Positions 44,337 through 53,495 of a DNA stretch of 64,000 nucleotides are shown here, piece by piece. Source of the DNA: JAVBQB01 sp031549265 (GTDB lineage: Bacteria; Bacillota; Clostridia; Oscillospirales; JAVBQB01). The stretch is from the NCBI GenBank assembly GCA_031549265.1, contig JAVBQB010000002.1, positions 310,001-374,000 of the forward strand. Reading direction: 5' to 3'. A program made the position numbers and the translations under genes. Position 1 is the stretch's first letter, and every line of letters begins with the position of its first letter. Below the pieces are notes generated by a model that saw nothing but the letters and a program-made list of their open reading frames with translations, was not told where the DNA came from and searched no databases.

Positions 44337-47300
44337 TCAGATGAGACTGCGGGCTTTGTGCGTTTTCTGACGGGCGTTTGCCTCCGGTTCCGTTTTCAGA
44401 GCGTTAAAGGCGGTTGCCATCATGAGCTTTATGCGGTTGAGCTGGTTTACCTCGCTCGCGCCCGGGTCATAGTCCACCGGAACGATGTTTGCCATGGGAT
44501 GCAGGGAGCGCAGAGCCTTAATCATACCTTTGCCGGTAACGTGGTTGGGTAGACAAGCAAACGGCTGCATGCAGATAATGTTGTTGACTCCGGACTCCAG
44601 CAACTCGAGCATTTCGGCGGTGAGGAACCAGCCCTCGCCCATACAGTTGCCGAGCGAGAGAACTTTGGACGCGCGTTCACCGAGCTTCGCTATATTTGTC
44701 GGCGGAGTGAACCTCTTTGAGCGCTCCAGTTCAAGGCACATGACCTTTCGGTAAAGCTCCAAAACGGAGATTCCCATCCGCGACAGAACTTTTACCTTGC
44801 GACTGCGTCCCAGTTCGTCGTGCGCGAATTTCGTGTTGTGCATACAGTAGAAAAGGAAGTCCATCAGTCCCGGCATAACCGCTTCTCCGCCCTCTGCTTC
44901 CACGACGCGGATTACGTCATTGTTGGCGTCCGGGTGGAACTTGACCAGTATCTCGCCGACAAGGCCGACCCGGGGCTTGGGCTTGCGCTCATCCAGCTCC
45001 AGGCGTTCAAAAGCCCTGACCGATTTCCTGATAATTTGCCGGAACGACAGCTTGCCGTCTCCGCGCAGCTCGGCGTGGGCTATCTGCGCCCATTTGCGGT
45101 GCAGCGCGTCCACGTCTCCGCGAACCAGCTCATAGGGTCGGGTGCGCAGGACGACGCTGAGGAAGGTATCGCCGTAGACCAGCGCTTTGGCGAGCTTGTG
45201 AAGCAGGGAAAGCCGCAGCTTGAAGCCGGGATTGCTCTCAAGGCCGGTGGCGTTCAGTGAAATGACCGGCACATCGGGATATCCGGCGTCGGTCAGCGCC
45301 CGGCGCAGAAACGCGATATAGTTCGTCGCGCGGCAGCCGCCGCCCGTCTGGGTGATCAGGAGCGAAGTCGTTTCCGGGTTGTATTTGCCCGAGATGAAAG
45401 CGTTGACCAGCTGGCCGACGACCAGTATGGATGGGAAGCAGGCGTCGTTGTTGACCAGACGCAGTCCGGTCTCCATATCCTCTTTGCTGGCGATGTCCAG
45501 CAGTTTAAATTTATATCCCGCAGACTGGAACGCGGTCTCGAGAAACTCGAAATGGAAGGGGGACATCTGCGGCGCGATTATCGTATGCGTCTCGCGCATG
45601 TCCTTCGTGAATTTGGTTTTGAGCGAAACCGCGCTGCCGCGGACGGCGGGCTTTTTGCCCTTGACGTCCATCGCCGCCTTGAGCGAGCGTATACGGATAC
45701 GCGCCGCGCCAAGGTTGGAGATCTCGTCGATCTTCAACAGGTTGTACATGCGGCCGGAGGCCGACAGGATTTCTTGAACCTGGTCGGCGGTGACCGCGTC
45801 CAGCCCGCAGCCAAACGAATTCAGCTGCACCAGCTCGAGGTCGGGAGAGGCGGTGACGTAGCTCGCGGCTTCATAAAGCCTCGTATGGTACGCCCACTGG
45901 TCGACAACTCGGATAGGACGGGGCAGCTTGCCGAGATGAGCCACCGAATCCTCGGTGAAAACGCAAAGGCCAAGCGAATTAATCATATCCGGCACGCCGT
46001 GGTTTATCTCCGGGTCGATATGATAGGGGCGGCCCGCCAGCACAATGCCGCGAAGGCCGCGGCTGCGCATTTCTTTCAGTGCGTGGACGCCGGCACTGCG
46101 AATATCTTCGGCAAATTTTGACTGTGCTTCATATGCTGCGGCAACTGCTTCGGCGGCTTCCTTTTTTGTGACTCCATAGTTCGTAAAAGCCCGGATTATG
46201 CCCTTGAACATCGCGCGGGGATTATCCAGCGGCAAAAACGGGTGCAAATATGTAATGCCGGGACGGCTCAGGGCGTCAACGTTCTTTGAGATGACCTCGG
46301 GATACGATGTGACGATGGGGCAGTTGTAATGGTTGTTCGCGCCCGAATACTCAAGCTGCTCATACGGCAGGCTGGGATAAAAAATCGTATTCGCGCCGCG
46401 CTTGAGGAGGTCGGCAATGTGGCCGTGAACCAGCTTTGCGGGATAACAGACGCTCTCGGACGGTATGGTGTCCATTCCGCCTTCAAACAGCTTATGGCTG
46501 GAGCGTCCGGACAGCATAACCGAAAACTTGAGCTTAGTCAGCAGCGTAACCCAGAACGGGTAGTTTTCATAAATATTGAGCGCTCGCGGAATGCCGATGG
46601 TACCGCGGGCCGCGTTCATTGGTTTCAGCGGTTTGTAGTCGAACACCCGCTTGTACTTGTAAGTGAACAGATTGGGGAGCTGTTCGGCTTCCGATTCCTG
46701 TCCTAGTCCACGCTCACAGCGGTTGCCGGATATGAAGCTGCGCCCGCCGGAGAAAGTGGACACGGTCAGCCTGCACGAATTGGGGCAGAGCGGGCAATAC
46801 CGCATTTCGGTTTCGGCGGTGAAAGATCCGAGCTCGTCAAGGCTCAGCACATCAGAGCGGCTGCCGTCCCAGGCGTCCATTGCCAGCAGCGCCGCACCGA
46901 ACGCGCCCATGATGCCGGAAATATCCGACCTGACGACGCGGCATCCTGAGGTCAGTTCGAAACAGCGGAGCACTGCGTCATTTACGAAAGTGCCGCCCTG
47001 TACGACGACATTTTTGCCGAGCGCCGAGGGGTCGCGCAGTTTGATAACCTTGTAAAGCGCGTTTCGCACAATCGAATAGGAAAGTCCGGCGGAGATATCC
47101 CCGACCGTCGCGCCCTCTTTCTGGGCCTGCTTGACCCGCGAGTTCATGAAAACAGTGCAGCGGGTGCCGAGGTCGACAGGGTTCTCGGCAATCAGAGCCT
47201 CGGTGGCAAATCCCGCTGCGGAAAGACCGAGACCTTTGGCAAACGTTTCAATAAACGAGCCGCAGCCGGATGAACATGCCTCGTTTAGCATAATATCCTG

Positions 47301-48596
47301 AATAACGCCGTCCTTTATGGACATACACTTCATGTCCTGACCGCCGATGTCAATGACAAAGTCGGCGTCCGGGCAGAAGTACTCGGCCGCTTTGAAGTGC
47401 GCAATTGTCTCAATCTCGCCGTGATCTGCTCGCAAGGCCGCACGCAGCAGCGCCTCGCCGTAGCCTGTTACGCAGGTGGAGGCGATGTACGCGTGCTCTG
47501 GCATCTTGTCATATAATTCCTTGAGGATTTTAGCGGCGCAGCCGACGGGGTCTGATTCATTTGAGTGGTAATATGTATAAAGCAGTTCCCGTTTCTCTGA
47601 GAGCAGCGCCGCCTTGATTGTGGTGCTGCCGGCGTCAATTCCGAGGAAAAGCGGGCCGGTCGCCGTCGCAAGGTCACTGTATTTCGCCCTCTCCGACTCA
47701 TGCCGGGCAAAAAAGTCGTCGCGTTCGGCGTCGTTCAAGAAAAGCGGCCGCATTCGCTGGATTTCGCTCTCGCCCTGAACGGAATTTTCCATCCGCTCGC
47801 AGAGCAGACTCAGCGGGACAGGTTCGCCGCTGGCCAGCTTGGCCGCACCAATGGCGACAAAAAGCTGCGCGTCATCCGGAGTGAGAAAAGAGAGTGCGTC
47901 ATCGCCGATTGTTGCTTCAAAACGGCGGCGGAGTTCTGGCAAAAAGTGCAGAGGGCCGCCAAGAAAAACGACGTTTCCGGCGATCCTACGTCCCTGCGCG
48001 AGTCCGGCGACGGTCTGGTTAACCACCGCCTGAAGAACTGACGCCGCAACATCCTCACGCGCGACGCCTTCGTTGAGCAGCGGCTGGATGTCGGTTTTGG
48101 CAAAAACGCCGCAGCGCGACGCAATCGGATAAATATTCTTGTGGCCGGAGGCAAGCTGGTTAAGGCCCGCGGCGTCGACGCCCAGCAGTGTGGACATCTG
48201 GTCTATAAAAGCGCCGGTTCCTCCCGCGCAGCTGCCGTTCATGCGCTGCTCAAGAGTGGGCTTCATGTATGTAATCTTGGCGTCCTCTCCGCCAAGCTCA
48301 ATAACCACGTCAGATTCGGGAAGCCGCCGCAAGACCGCCTCGGCGCCCGCCATGACCTCCTGAGCGAAAGGAAGCTCGAGCGCCTTCGCGACGTTCAGCC
48401 CTCCCGAACCGGTAACCGCCGCGACCACCGAAAGTCCGGGGTGGGCGTCGCTGACTTCCCTGATGAGCGATTTCAACTCCGACCGCACGTTGGACATGTG
48501 TCTCCTGTAATCGGAATAAACGATTTCGTCGCCGCGCATCAGCGCAAGTTTAATAGTCGTAGAGCCGATGTCGACTCCAAGTTTCATTGAATCCAA
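44337..48596 (-). CDS. Fused 2-hydroxyacyl-CoA dehydratase activase-related protein
   Basis: About 1,419 residues. Two tandem BadF/BcrA/HgdC-type ATPase domains (about 5-265 and 315-580) each keep the ASKHA motif (GVDIGSTTIKLAL; GIDAGSTTIKAALL) and the two cluster-ligand cysteines (CAGGTGAF and SRCGVFAK; CSSGCGSF and TRCTVFMN). A DUF2229 region (about 660-890) and a C-terminal 2-hydroxyglutaryl-CoA dehydratase D-like region (about 1000-1300) follow. HgdC is a homodimer sharing one [4Fe-4S] cluster; here both halves are on one chain. Such fusions are common in anaerobes, but their substrate is unknown. No dehydratase alpha/beta genes are adjacent. TTG 48596 has GGAGGT at 7-base spacing; ATG 48587 is the alternative. 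Confidence 0.9.
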   Translation of the reverse strand: MDSMKLGVDIGSTTIKLALMRGDEIVYSDYRRHMSNVRSELKSLIREVSDAHPGLSVVAAVTGSGGLNVAKALELPFAQEVMAGAEAVLRRLPESDVVIELGGEDAKITYMKPTLEQRMNGSCAGGTGAFIDQMSTLLGVDAAGLNQLASGHKNIYPIASRCGVFAKTDIQPLLNEGVAREDVAASVLQAVVNQTVAGLAQGRRIAGNVVFLGGPLHFLPELRRRFEATIGDDALSFLTPDDAQLFVAIGAAKLASGEPVPLSLLCERMENSVQGESEIQRMRPLFLNDAERDDFFARHESERAKYSDLATATGPLFLGIDAGSTTIKAALLSEKRELLYTYYHSNESDPVGCAAKILKELYDKMPEHAYIASTCVTGYGEALLRAALRADHGEIETIAHFKAAEYFCPDADFVIDIGGQDMKCMSIKDGVIQDIMLNEACSSGCGSFIETFAKGLGLSAAGFATEALIAENPVDLGTRCTVFMNSRVKQAQKEGATVGDISAGLSYSIVRNALYKVIKLRDPSALGKNVVVQGGTFVNDAVLRCFELTSGCRVVRSDISGIMGAFGAALLAMDAWDGSRSDVLSLDELGSFTAETEMRYCPLCPNSCRLTVSTFSGGRSFISGNRCERGLGQESEAEQLPNLFTYKYKRVFDYKPLKPMNAARGTIGIPRALNIYENYPFWVTLLTKLKFSVMLSGRSSHKLFEGGMDTIPSESVCYPAKLVHGHIADLLKRGANTIFYPSLPYEQLEYSGANNHYNCPIVTSYPEVISKNVDALSRPGITYLHPFLPLDNPRAMFKGIIRAFTNYGVTKKEAAEAVAAAYEAQSKFAEDIRSAGVHALKEMRSRGLRGIVLAGRPYHIDPEINHGVPDMINSLGLCVFTEDSVAHLGKLPRPIRVVDQWAYHTRLYEAASYVTASPDLELVQLNSFGCGLDAVTADQVQEILSASGRMYNLLKIDEISNLGAARIRIRSLKAAMDVKGKKPAVRGSAVSLKTKFTKDMRETHTIIAPQMSPFHFEFLETAFQSAGYKFKLLDIASKEDMETGLRLVNNDACFPSILVVGQLVNAFISGKYNPETTSLLITQTGGGCRATNYIAFLRRALTDAGYPDVPVISLNATGLESNPGFKLRLSLLHKLAKALVYGDTFLSVVLRTRPYELVRGDVDALHRKWAQIAHAELRGDGKLSFRQIIRKSVRAFERLELDERKPKPRVGLVGEILVKFHPDANNDVIRVVEAEGGEAVMPGLMDFLFYCMHNTKFAHDELGRSRKVKVLSRMGISVLELYRKVMCLELERSKRFTPPTNIAKLGERASKVLSLGNCMGEGWFLTAEMLELLESGVNNIICMQPFACLPNHVTGKGMIKALRSLHPMANIVPVDYDPGASEVNQLNRIKLMMATAFNALKTEPEANARQKTHKARSLI

Positions 48597-48785
48597 TCGC
48601 ACTACCTCCAATGTTTACATAACACCATAGTACGACCGCGGGCAAACTTTTTCAATATAAAAATAATGTTTGGCGATAGTTTGAAAAAGTGTTCAGCGGA
48701 GCTTGTATTAGTAAAAAGTATTATGAATAACAGAATCCACGCTCAATAAATGCGGTTTTGATTACTTTCCGGACGAAAAAATCTG

Positions 48786-50444
48786 TCAGATGCCGACGAC
48801 GGTTATCAGGATAACCGGCGAGCGCCTCGTTTTTTTGTGAAGGTAACTGGCGACGACCTCGCGCAGCTGCGCCTTGACAAAAGTGAGGTCGCGCGAGCTT
48901 TTCAGGCTGGTCTCGGCAGACGTCATGGTGATCCGGCGCAGATCGTCAATCAGCGTATCGCTACCGTTGTTCTGGAAGATAAATCCGCGGCAGGTTATAT
49001 CCGGCGGAACGGCCACGGCGCTTTGTTCCATGGAAACAACAAGGGTGACAACGATCAGCCCGTCGGTCGCAAGGTGCTTGCGGTCGCGCATAACCTCAAG
49101 GCCAACGTCGCCGAGACCAGCGCCGTCAACCAGAATCGCGCCGGTGTGGACGGTACCCGCCAGCCGCGCCGATGTGCGTGTAATCTCGAGCGAGCGTCCG
49201 TTCTCGCCGATAAAGACGTTCTTGGGGCCCATACCCATTCTGCGCCCGAGCAGGGCGTGCGCCCGGAGATGGCGGAACTCGCCGTGCATCGGCATAAAGT
49301 ACTGCGGCTTGGTCAGGGCCAGCATCAGTTTGAGCTCTTCCTGACACGCGTGTCCGGAGACGTGTATATCGGCGAGTTTTTCATAAACGACCTCGGCGCC
49401 GCGCTTAAACAGTTCATTTATAACTTTGCCAATGGTTTTCTCGTTGCCGGGGATGGGGGAGGCGGAGATAATAACCCGGTCTCCGGACGATATTTCGATT
49501 TGACGGTGGCTGGAAAACGCCATCCGGTGCAGCGCGGACATGGGTTCGCCCTGACTGCCGGTCGTTATGATGACCACCTTGTTTTTGGGCAGGTCTTTAA
49601 TTTGATTAAGCTCAATCAGCGTATTGGGCGGTATGGTCATGTAGCCAAGATTGGTCGCGACGCGCATGATATTCTCCATACTGCGTCCGGTGATCGCTAC
49701 GCGCCGGTTATACTTTGCCGCCGAATCGATGACCTGCTGTATTCTGTGCACATTGGAGGCGAATGTTGTGACGATGATGCGGCTGTCGCAGCTCTTGAAC
49801 AGCGCGTCAAACGAATCGCCGACCTTGCGTTCGGACATTGAGTAGCCGGGGCGCTCGACATTGGTGGAGTCCGAGAGCAGCGCGAGAACGCCGTTTTTGC
49901 CCAGCTCGCCGAATCTCGCGAGGTCAATGACGTCACCCTGAACCGGGGTTGTGTCCAGCTTGAAGTCGCCGGTGTGAATGACCACGCCAACGGGTGTGGT
50001 GATCGCCAGCGAGACTGCGTCGGCAATCGAGTGGTTGACCCGGATGAATTCCACGTTAAAGCAGCCGAGAAAGATATTTTGGCCGGCCTCGACACGGATC
50101 AGCTTGGTTTTGCTGAGAAGTCCGGCCTCCTCAAGCTTGATTTCAATCAGGCCGGCAGTCAGCTTGGTACAGTAGACCGGCGCGTTGACCTCGCGCAAAA
50201 GGTAAGGCAGCGAGCCAATATGATCCTCGTGCCCATGCGTAATCACTATGCCGCGGATGCGGTTCTTATGCTTGACTAGGTAGGATATGTCGGGTATTAC
50301 ATAATCGACGCCGTACATCTCCTCATCCGGGAAAGCGAGTCCGCAGTCCACGACAAGCAAGTCCCCCATCGACTCATATACATAGATATTCTTGCCGATC
50401 TCATTCATGCCGCCGAGCGGGGTAATTTTCAGTTTTTCTGCCAT
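48786..50444 (-). CDS. rnj: Ribonuclease J
   Basis: 552 residues, the 5'-3' exo/endoribonuclease of Gram-positive RNA decay. The metallo-beta-lactamase core has HGHEDHIGSLPYL (zinc ligands) and IHTGDFKLD, the beta-CASP domain has STNVERPGYSMSE and MPMHGEFRHLRAHA, and a C-terminal domain ends the chain. Start ATG 50444 with AAGGAG upstream; the open frame reaches 50522 without another site. The only RNase J gene here, so J1 versus J2 is not assigned. It has a long structured leader (see the hairpin entry). Confidence 0.96.
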   Translation of the reverse strand: MAEKLKITPLGGMNEIGKNIYVYESMGDLLVVDCGLAFPDEEMYGVDYVIPDISYLVKHKNRIRGIVITHGHEDHIGSLPYLLREVNAPVYCTKLTAGLIEIKLEEAGLLSKTKLIRVEAGQNIFLGCFNVEFIRVNHSIADAVSLAITTPVGVVIHTGDFKLDTTPVQGDVIDLARFGELGKNGVLALLSDSTNVERPGYSMSERKVGDSFDALFKSCDSRIIVTTFASNVHRIQQVIDSAAKYNRRVAITGRSMENIMRVATNLGYMTIPPNTLIELNQIKDLPKNKVVIITTGSQGEPMSALHRMAFSSHRQIEISSGDRVIISASPIPGNEKTIGKVINELFKRGAEVVYEKLADIHVSGHACQEELKLMLALTKPQYFMPMHGEFRHLRAHALLGRRMGMGPKNVFIGENGRSLEITRTSARLAGTVHTGAILVDGAGLGDVGLEVMRDRKHLATDGLIVVTLVVSMEQSAVAVPPDITCRGFIFQNNGSDTLIDDLRRITMTSAETSLKSSRDLTFVKAQLREVVASYLHKKTRRSPVILITVVGI

Positions 50445-50907
50445 TAAAAAGTACATCTCCTTAAGATAAAACAAATATGTAATCGTTTGCGGCAGAAAGC
50501 GGGCGGACATGTTTGAAAGCACGCGAAAAAAACCGCCGGAGCCTGACTCGCGCCGATTTTGCCTTTATGGGGCTGTGCAGCCCTGAGTGAAGCATAAAAA
50601 GGCAAAATAGCAACAGTTGACCGTCGAAAGACCGGCAGGCGCTTTCGAACCGCAAAAAAATTCTGGATAATAGACGCTGGGATAATATATTTAAGTACCG
50701 AAGTACAAAAAAGACAACAATAAAACAGGATAAAAAACAATCCTTTAAGTTAGTATAACACCGATGACAACAAAAGTATACACTTTTTCCTCAGTAAACA
50801 TAATTTATTATAATGTATGTATTATCGGAGGAAAGTGCGCGGGGAGGCCGGATATTACTTTGACCTACCGGCCTGTCCCGCTCGCTGGGAAGTGATGAGT
50901 ACGACGC
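50445..50907. other. 463-base gap upstream of rnj
   Basis: Contains the rnj leader hairpin (50556-50608), a small GTAC-TTCG-GTAC hairpin near 50690-50701, and a dyad AGGCCGG / CCGGCCT (50845-50874) just past the stop of the nucleotidyltransferase fusion gene, which may help terminate it. No convincing coding frame; short frames here lack conserved content. Confidence 0.45.
50556..50608 (-). promoter_or_regulatory. Nested stem-loop in the rnj 5' leader
   Basis: ATTTTGCCTTTATG (50556-50569) pairs with CATAAAAAGGCAAAAT (50593-50608), enclosing a second helix GGGCTG / CAGCCC (50570-50575 with 50578-50583). The structure lies about 110 bases upstream of the rnj start codon on the transcribed strand. 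It is not followed directly by a T-tract, so it is more likely a leader structure than a terminator. RNase E/J genes are often controlled through their own leaders; that role here is inference. Confidence 0.5.
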
Positions 50908-53259
50908 TCAGTCCAGCAGGTTCAGTTTTTTATCGATACCGAGCGCGCGCTTTTCAATCATGCTGCACAGCTCCTCGGCGATCTCGGTGTCGGAGCCCTC
51001 GCCGGTAATGCGCAGGGACGACTTAGAAAGATGGGGCGTAATATGCACCCAGCCGTTTTTGGTCGATATCCGCAGTCCCTCATAGAGCTCGCGCTTTTCT
51101 TCACGCGTTTGGTCGGCGAGCAGGCGCATAACGAGCCCGCGGTCGCCATCCAGGCTGATATCGCGCGTTACGGTGGAAAACGACGGTATCGCCTGGCGCA
51201 GTTCCCGCAGTGTGGCGCCGGTCTTGACCATCGCGCCGGCAATACGCGCGGCGGCAAAAATTCCGTCGTGCATCTGAGGCGATATGGCGAACAGGCGCGA
51301 GGCCTCAACTCCGTCGCGGCCGACCCGCATTATGTGCCCGTCGTAGCTCTCGGCGATATCGTCGATGATTTTTGGCGCTCCGTACGGAACGGCAACAGTG
51401 CGCATGCCCGAATCAAATTCCAGCAGCGTAATGATGGCAATGAGCGTGTCAAACGAAAGCGACTGGCCGGATTCGTCAATCGCGGTCAGGCTGAATCCGT
51501 CGTCGCTGACCTGCATCACCGGCAAGCCCGCGCCCGAATGCAGTCGGCACCCGACTTGGGCAAGCGCCGCGCGGAGAGCTTCGTTTGACGGGCTTGTGCC
51601 AGGGGCGGAGAAGCGGAGCCGCCTGTCCTGGCTCACAGTCGCGGATGCCAGAGCCTGGCCGGACGCCGCCGCTGCCGAATATGAGCCCATCACGCCGGAT
51701 ATTGTCCGTGTTGTGCCCATCAGGCGCGGGTCGGCGCGGCTGAATTCGCAGCGCAGAACGGCATGCTCGATCTTTCGGGCCGATTCACGGCTGGGCGGCA
51801 GACCTTCGCGGTTGAATATGCGAATAGCGACAGAGCCGCTCTTCTGCTCGACGAAAATAGATGCCGACACTCTGCATCCGCGCGCGGCATACGCAGCGGC
51901 GGACGGGAATGTCGCGTCACAGCGCACTACCGACTTTCCGGCGGACGAAATTCCGATTTCGAGCGCCATCATGCAGGTGCGCGCCGCCGCCTCGCCCGAA
52001 CGGCTGACTGCGATTTCGCCGCCCGCCCAGTCGGCGACCGCCATACCGATGTGCATACAGAATTCCGGAGTCAGATCAAAATTAGGTTCACCCGAGATTA
52101 CGCCATAATCATCAAAAACCCAGGATCGGCAGAGCTCGGAGCTTGCGATGTTCCGCTCCAGCCGGATGCCGGGCGCGATGGTTTTCTCCGGCCAGATTTT
52201 CACCCCGGCGGCGATTGTCGCCATTTCTCCGACGATCGACTGTTCACCGAGCGCCGATGAGTCGCTCATGCAGACGCCGCCCTTGACCACGCTGCCTCTG
52301 CAGAGCACCGCGCCGTTAACGTTAGCGCCGGGGCCGACCTGGGCGCCGTCCAGCACGCTCCGCACGACCGCCGCGCCCTCTGCGATCCGGCTGCCGGAGC
52401 CGAGACACGCGTACGGCCCGACGATAGAACCGTGGCCGACAGTCACATTCTCGCCGATGTAGCAGGGCGCAATGATGGTCGCGCCGTCGCATATTTCGCT
52501 GCCCGACCACACACCCGGGGACTTTTCAGCCGCCGGAATTGACAATTTGACTTCACCTGAGAGAGCGGCCTGACAGCACCGCAGGTACGAGGGAATATCG
52601 CCCATGTCGCACCAGAAGCCCTCCGCCGTGACGCCGTAAATGTCCGCGCCGGAGCCCAGCAGCATTGGGAAAAGATCGCAGGCAAAGTCAAATTTTGTGT
52701 TATCGGGCACCAGCTTCATCACGCTGGGGCTCAGCACATATATTCCGGTGTTGACCGTGTCGGTGAATACCTGACCCCAGGACGGCTTTTCAATAAAGCG
52801 CTCGATGCGGCAGTCCTTGTCGGTCATCACAAGTCCGTATTCCAGCGGCTTGCTGCTGGTGTAGAGCACTATGGTGGCGTCGGCCTCCCGCGATCTGTGG
52901 AAGTCGATGCACGATTTGAGGTCAAGGTCGCAGACGGCGTCGCCGCTGATAACAATAAAGTCATCGTCCTTTATGAAGTCGCCGCACTGCTTGACGCTGC
53001 CGGCGGTACCCATCGGAGTGCTCTCCACCGAATACGACATTGAAACGCCAAACGCGGAGCCGTCTCCGAAATAGTCGGAAATCATTTTGGGCATGTACTG
53101 CAGTGTGGTCATAATATCGGTGATGCCGTGACGCTTGAGCAGGTTGACGATATGCTCAATTACCGGGCGGTCAAACATTCGAACCATCGGTTTGGGCAGG
53201 TTGGAACTCAGCGGACGAAGTCTCGTACCCTCGCCGCCGGCCATAATTACCGCTTTAAT
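50908..53259 (-). CDS. Sugar-phosphate nucleotidyltransferase-phosphomannomutase fusion
   Basis: About 783 residues. An N-terminal nucleotidyltransferase (1-235) has KAVIMAGGEGTRLRPLSS, GTAGSVKQ, ISGDAVCDLD and NTGIYVLSP. A left-handed beta-helix of hexapeptide repeats (about 255-385) follows, then a phosphomannomutase-like region (about 395-783) in which the phosphoserine loop and metal-binding DGD motifs are not recognisable. Similar fusions are annotated as mannose-1-phosphate guanylyltransferases. The mutase part is probably non-catalytic. GGAGG (53267-53271) lies exactly seven bases from an ATT codon that replaces the usual ATG of MKAVIMAGG. The in-frame ATG at 53277 is upstream of that GGAGG and has no site of its own. 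I place the start at ATT 53259. Confidence 0.88.
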   Translation of the reverse strand: MKAVIMAGGEGTRLRPLSSNLPKPMVRMFDRPVIEHIVNLLKRHGITDIMTTLQYMPKMISDYFGDGSAFGVSMSYSVESTPMGTAGSVKQCGDFIKDDDFIVISGDAVCDLDLKSCIDFHRSREADATIVLYTSSKPLEYGLVMTDKDCRIERFIEKPSWGQVFTDTVNTGIYVLSPSVMKLVPDNTKFDFACDLFPMLLGSGADIYGVTAEGFWCDMGDIPSYLRCCQAALSGEVKLSIPAAEKSPGVWSGSEICDGATIIAPCYIGENVTVGHGSIVGPYACLGSGSRIAEGAAVVRSVLDGAQVGPGANVNGAVLCRGSVVKGGVCMSDSSALGEQSIVGEMATIAAGVKIWPEKTIAPGIRLERNIASSELCRSWVFDDYGVISGEPNFDLTPEFCMHIGMAVADWAGGEIAVSRSGEAAARTCMMALEIGISSAGKSVVRCDATFPSAAAYAARGCRVSASIFVEQKSGSVAIRIFNREGLPPSRESARKIEHAVLRCEFSRADPRLMGTTRTISGVMGSYSAAAASGQALASATVSQDRRLRFSAPGTSPSNEALRAALAQVGCRLHSGAGLPVMQVSDDGFSLTAIDESGQSLSFDTLIAIITLLEFDSGMRTVAVPYGAPKIIDDIAESYDGHIMRVGRDGVEASRLFAISPQMHDGIFAAARIAGAMVKTGATLRELRQAIPSFSTVTRDISLDGDRGLVMRLLADQTREEKRELYEGLRISTKNGWVHITPHLSKSSLRITGEGSDTEIAEELCSMIEKRALGIDKKLNLLD

Positions 53260-53394
53260 GTCTATTCCTCCGTTCATTTTTGCTGTGTGTCGATAAGACA
53301 GGCTTATTATTAGCAGAAATGACGAAAAATAGACATTGACGCTCAATGCGCTAAAAAATGGAACAGGATACGCTGGCGATAATCGCCGGTTTAG

Positions 53395-53424
53395 TTTGCA
53401 GGAGAGGCGGGCGCGTGATATAAT
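53395..53424 (+). promoter_or_regulatory. Promoter of the CoA-disulfide-reductase-like gene
   Basis: TTTGCA (53395-53400), an 18-base spacer and TATAAT (53419-53424) preceded by TGA, an extended -10; 72 bases before the ATG. Confidence 0.5.
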
Positions 53425-53495
53425 TTTAGACAATAACTAAAGGTAAAACAAGATACGAATAACGGGTTGAAATAGCTTGAAAGGCGGGGATATAC

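Noticed and set aside
48837..49841. 334-codon open frame antisense to rnj
   Set aside because: Codon-bias shadow; no start signals or family similarity.
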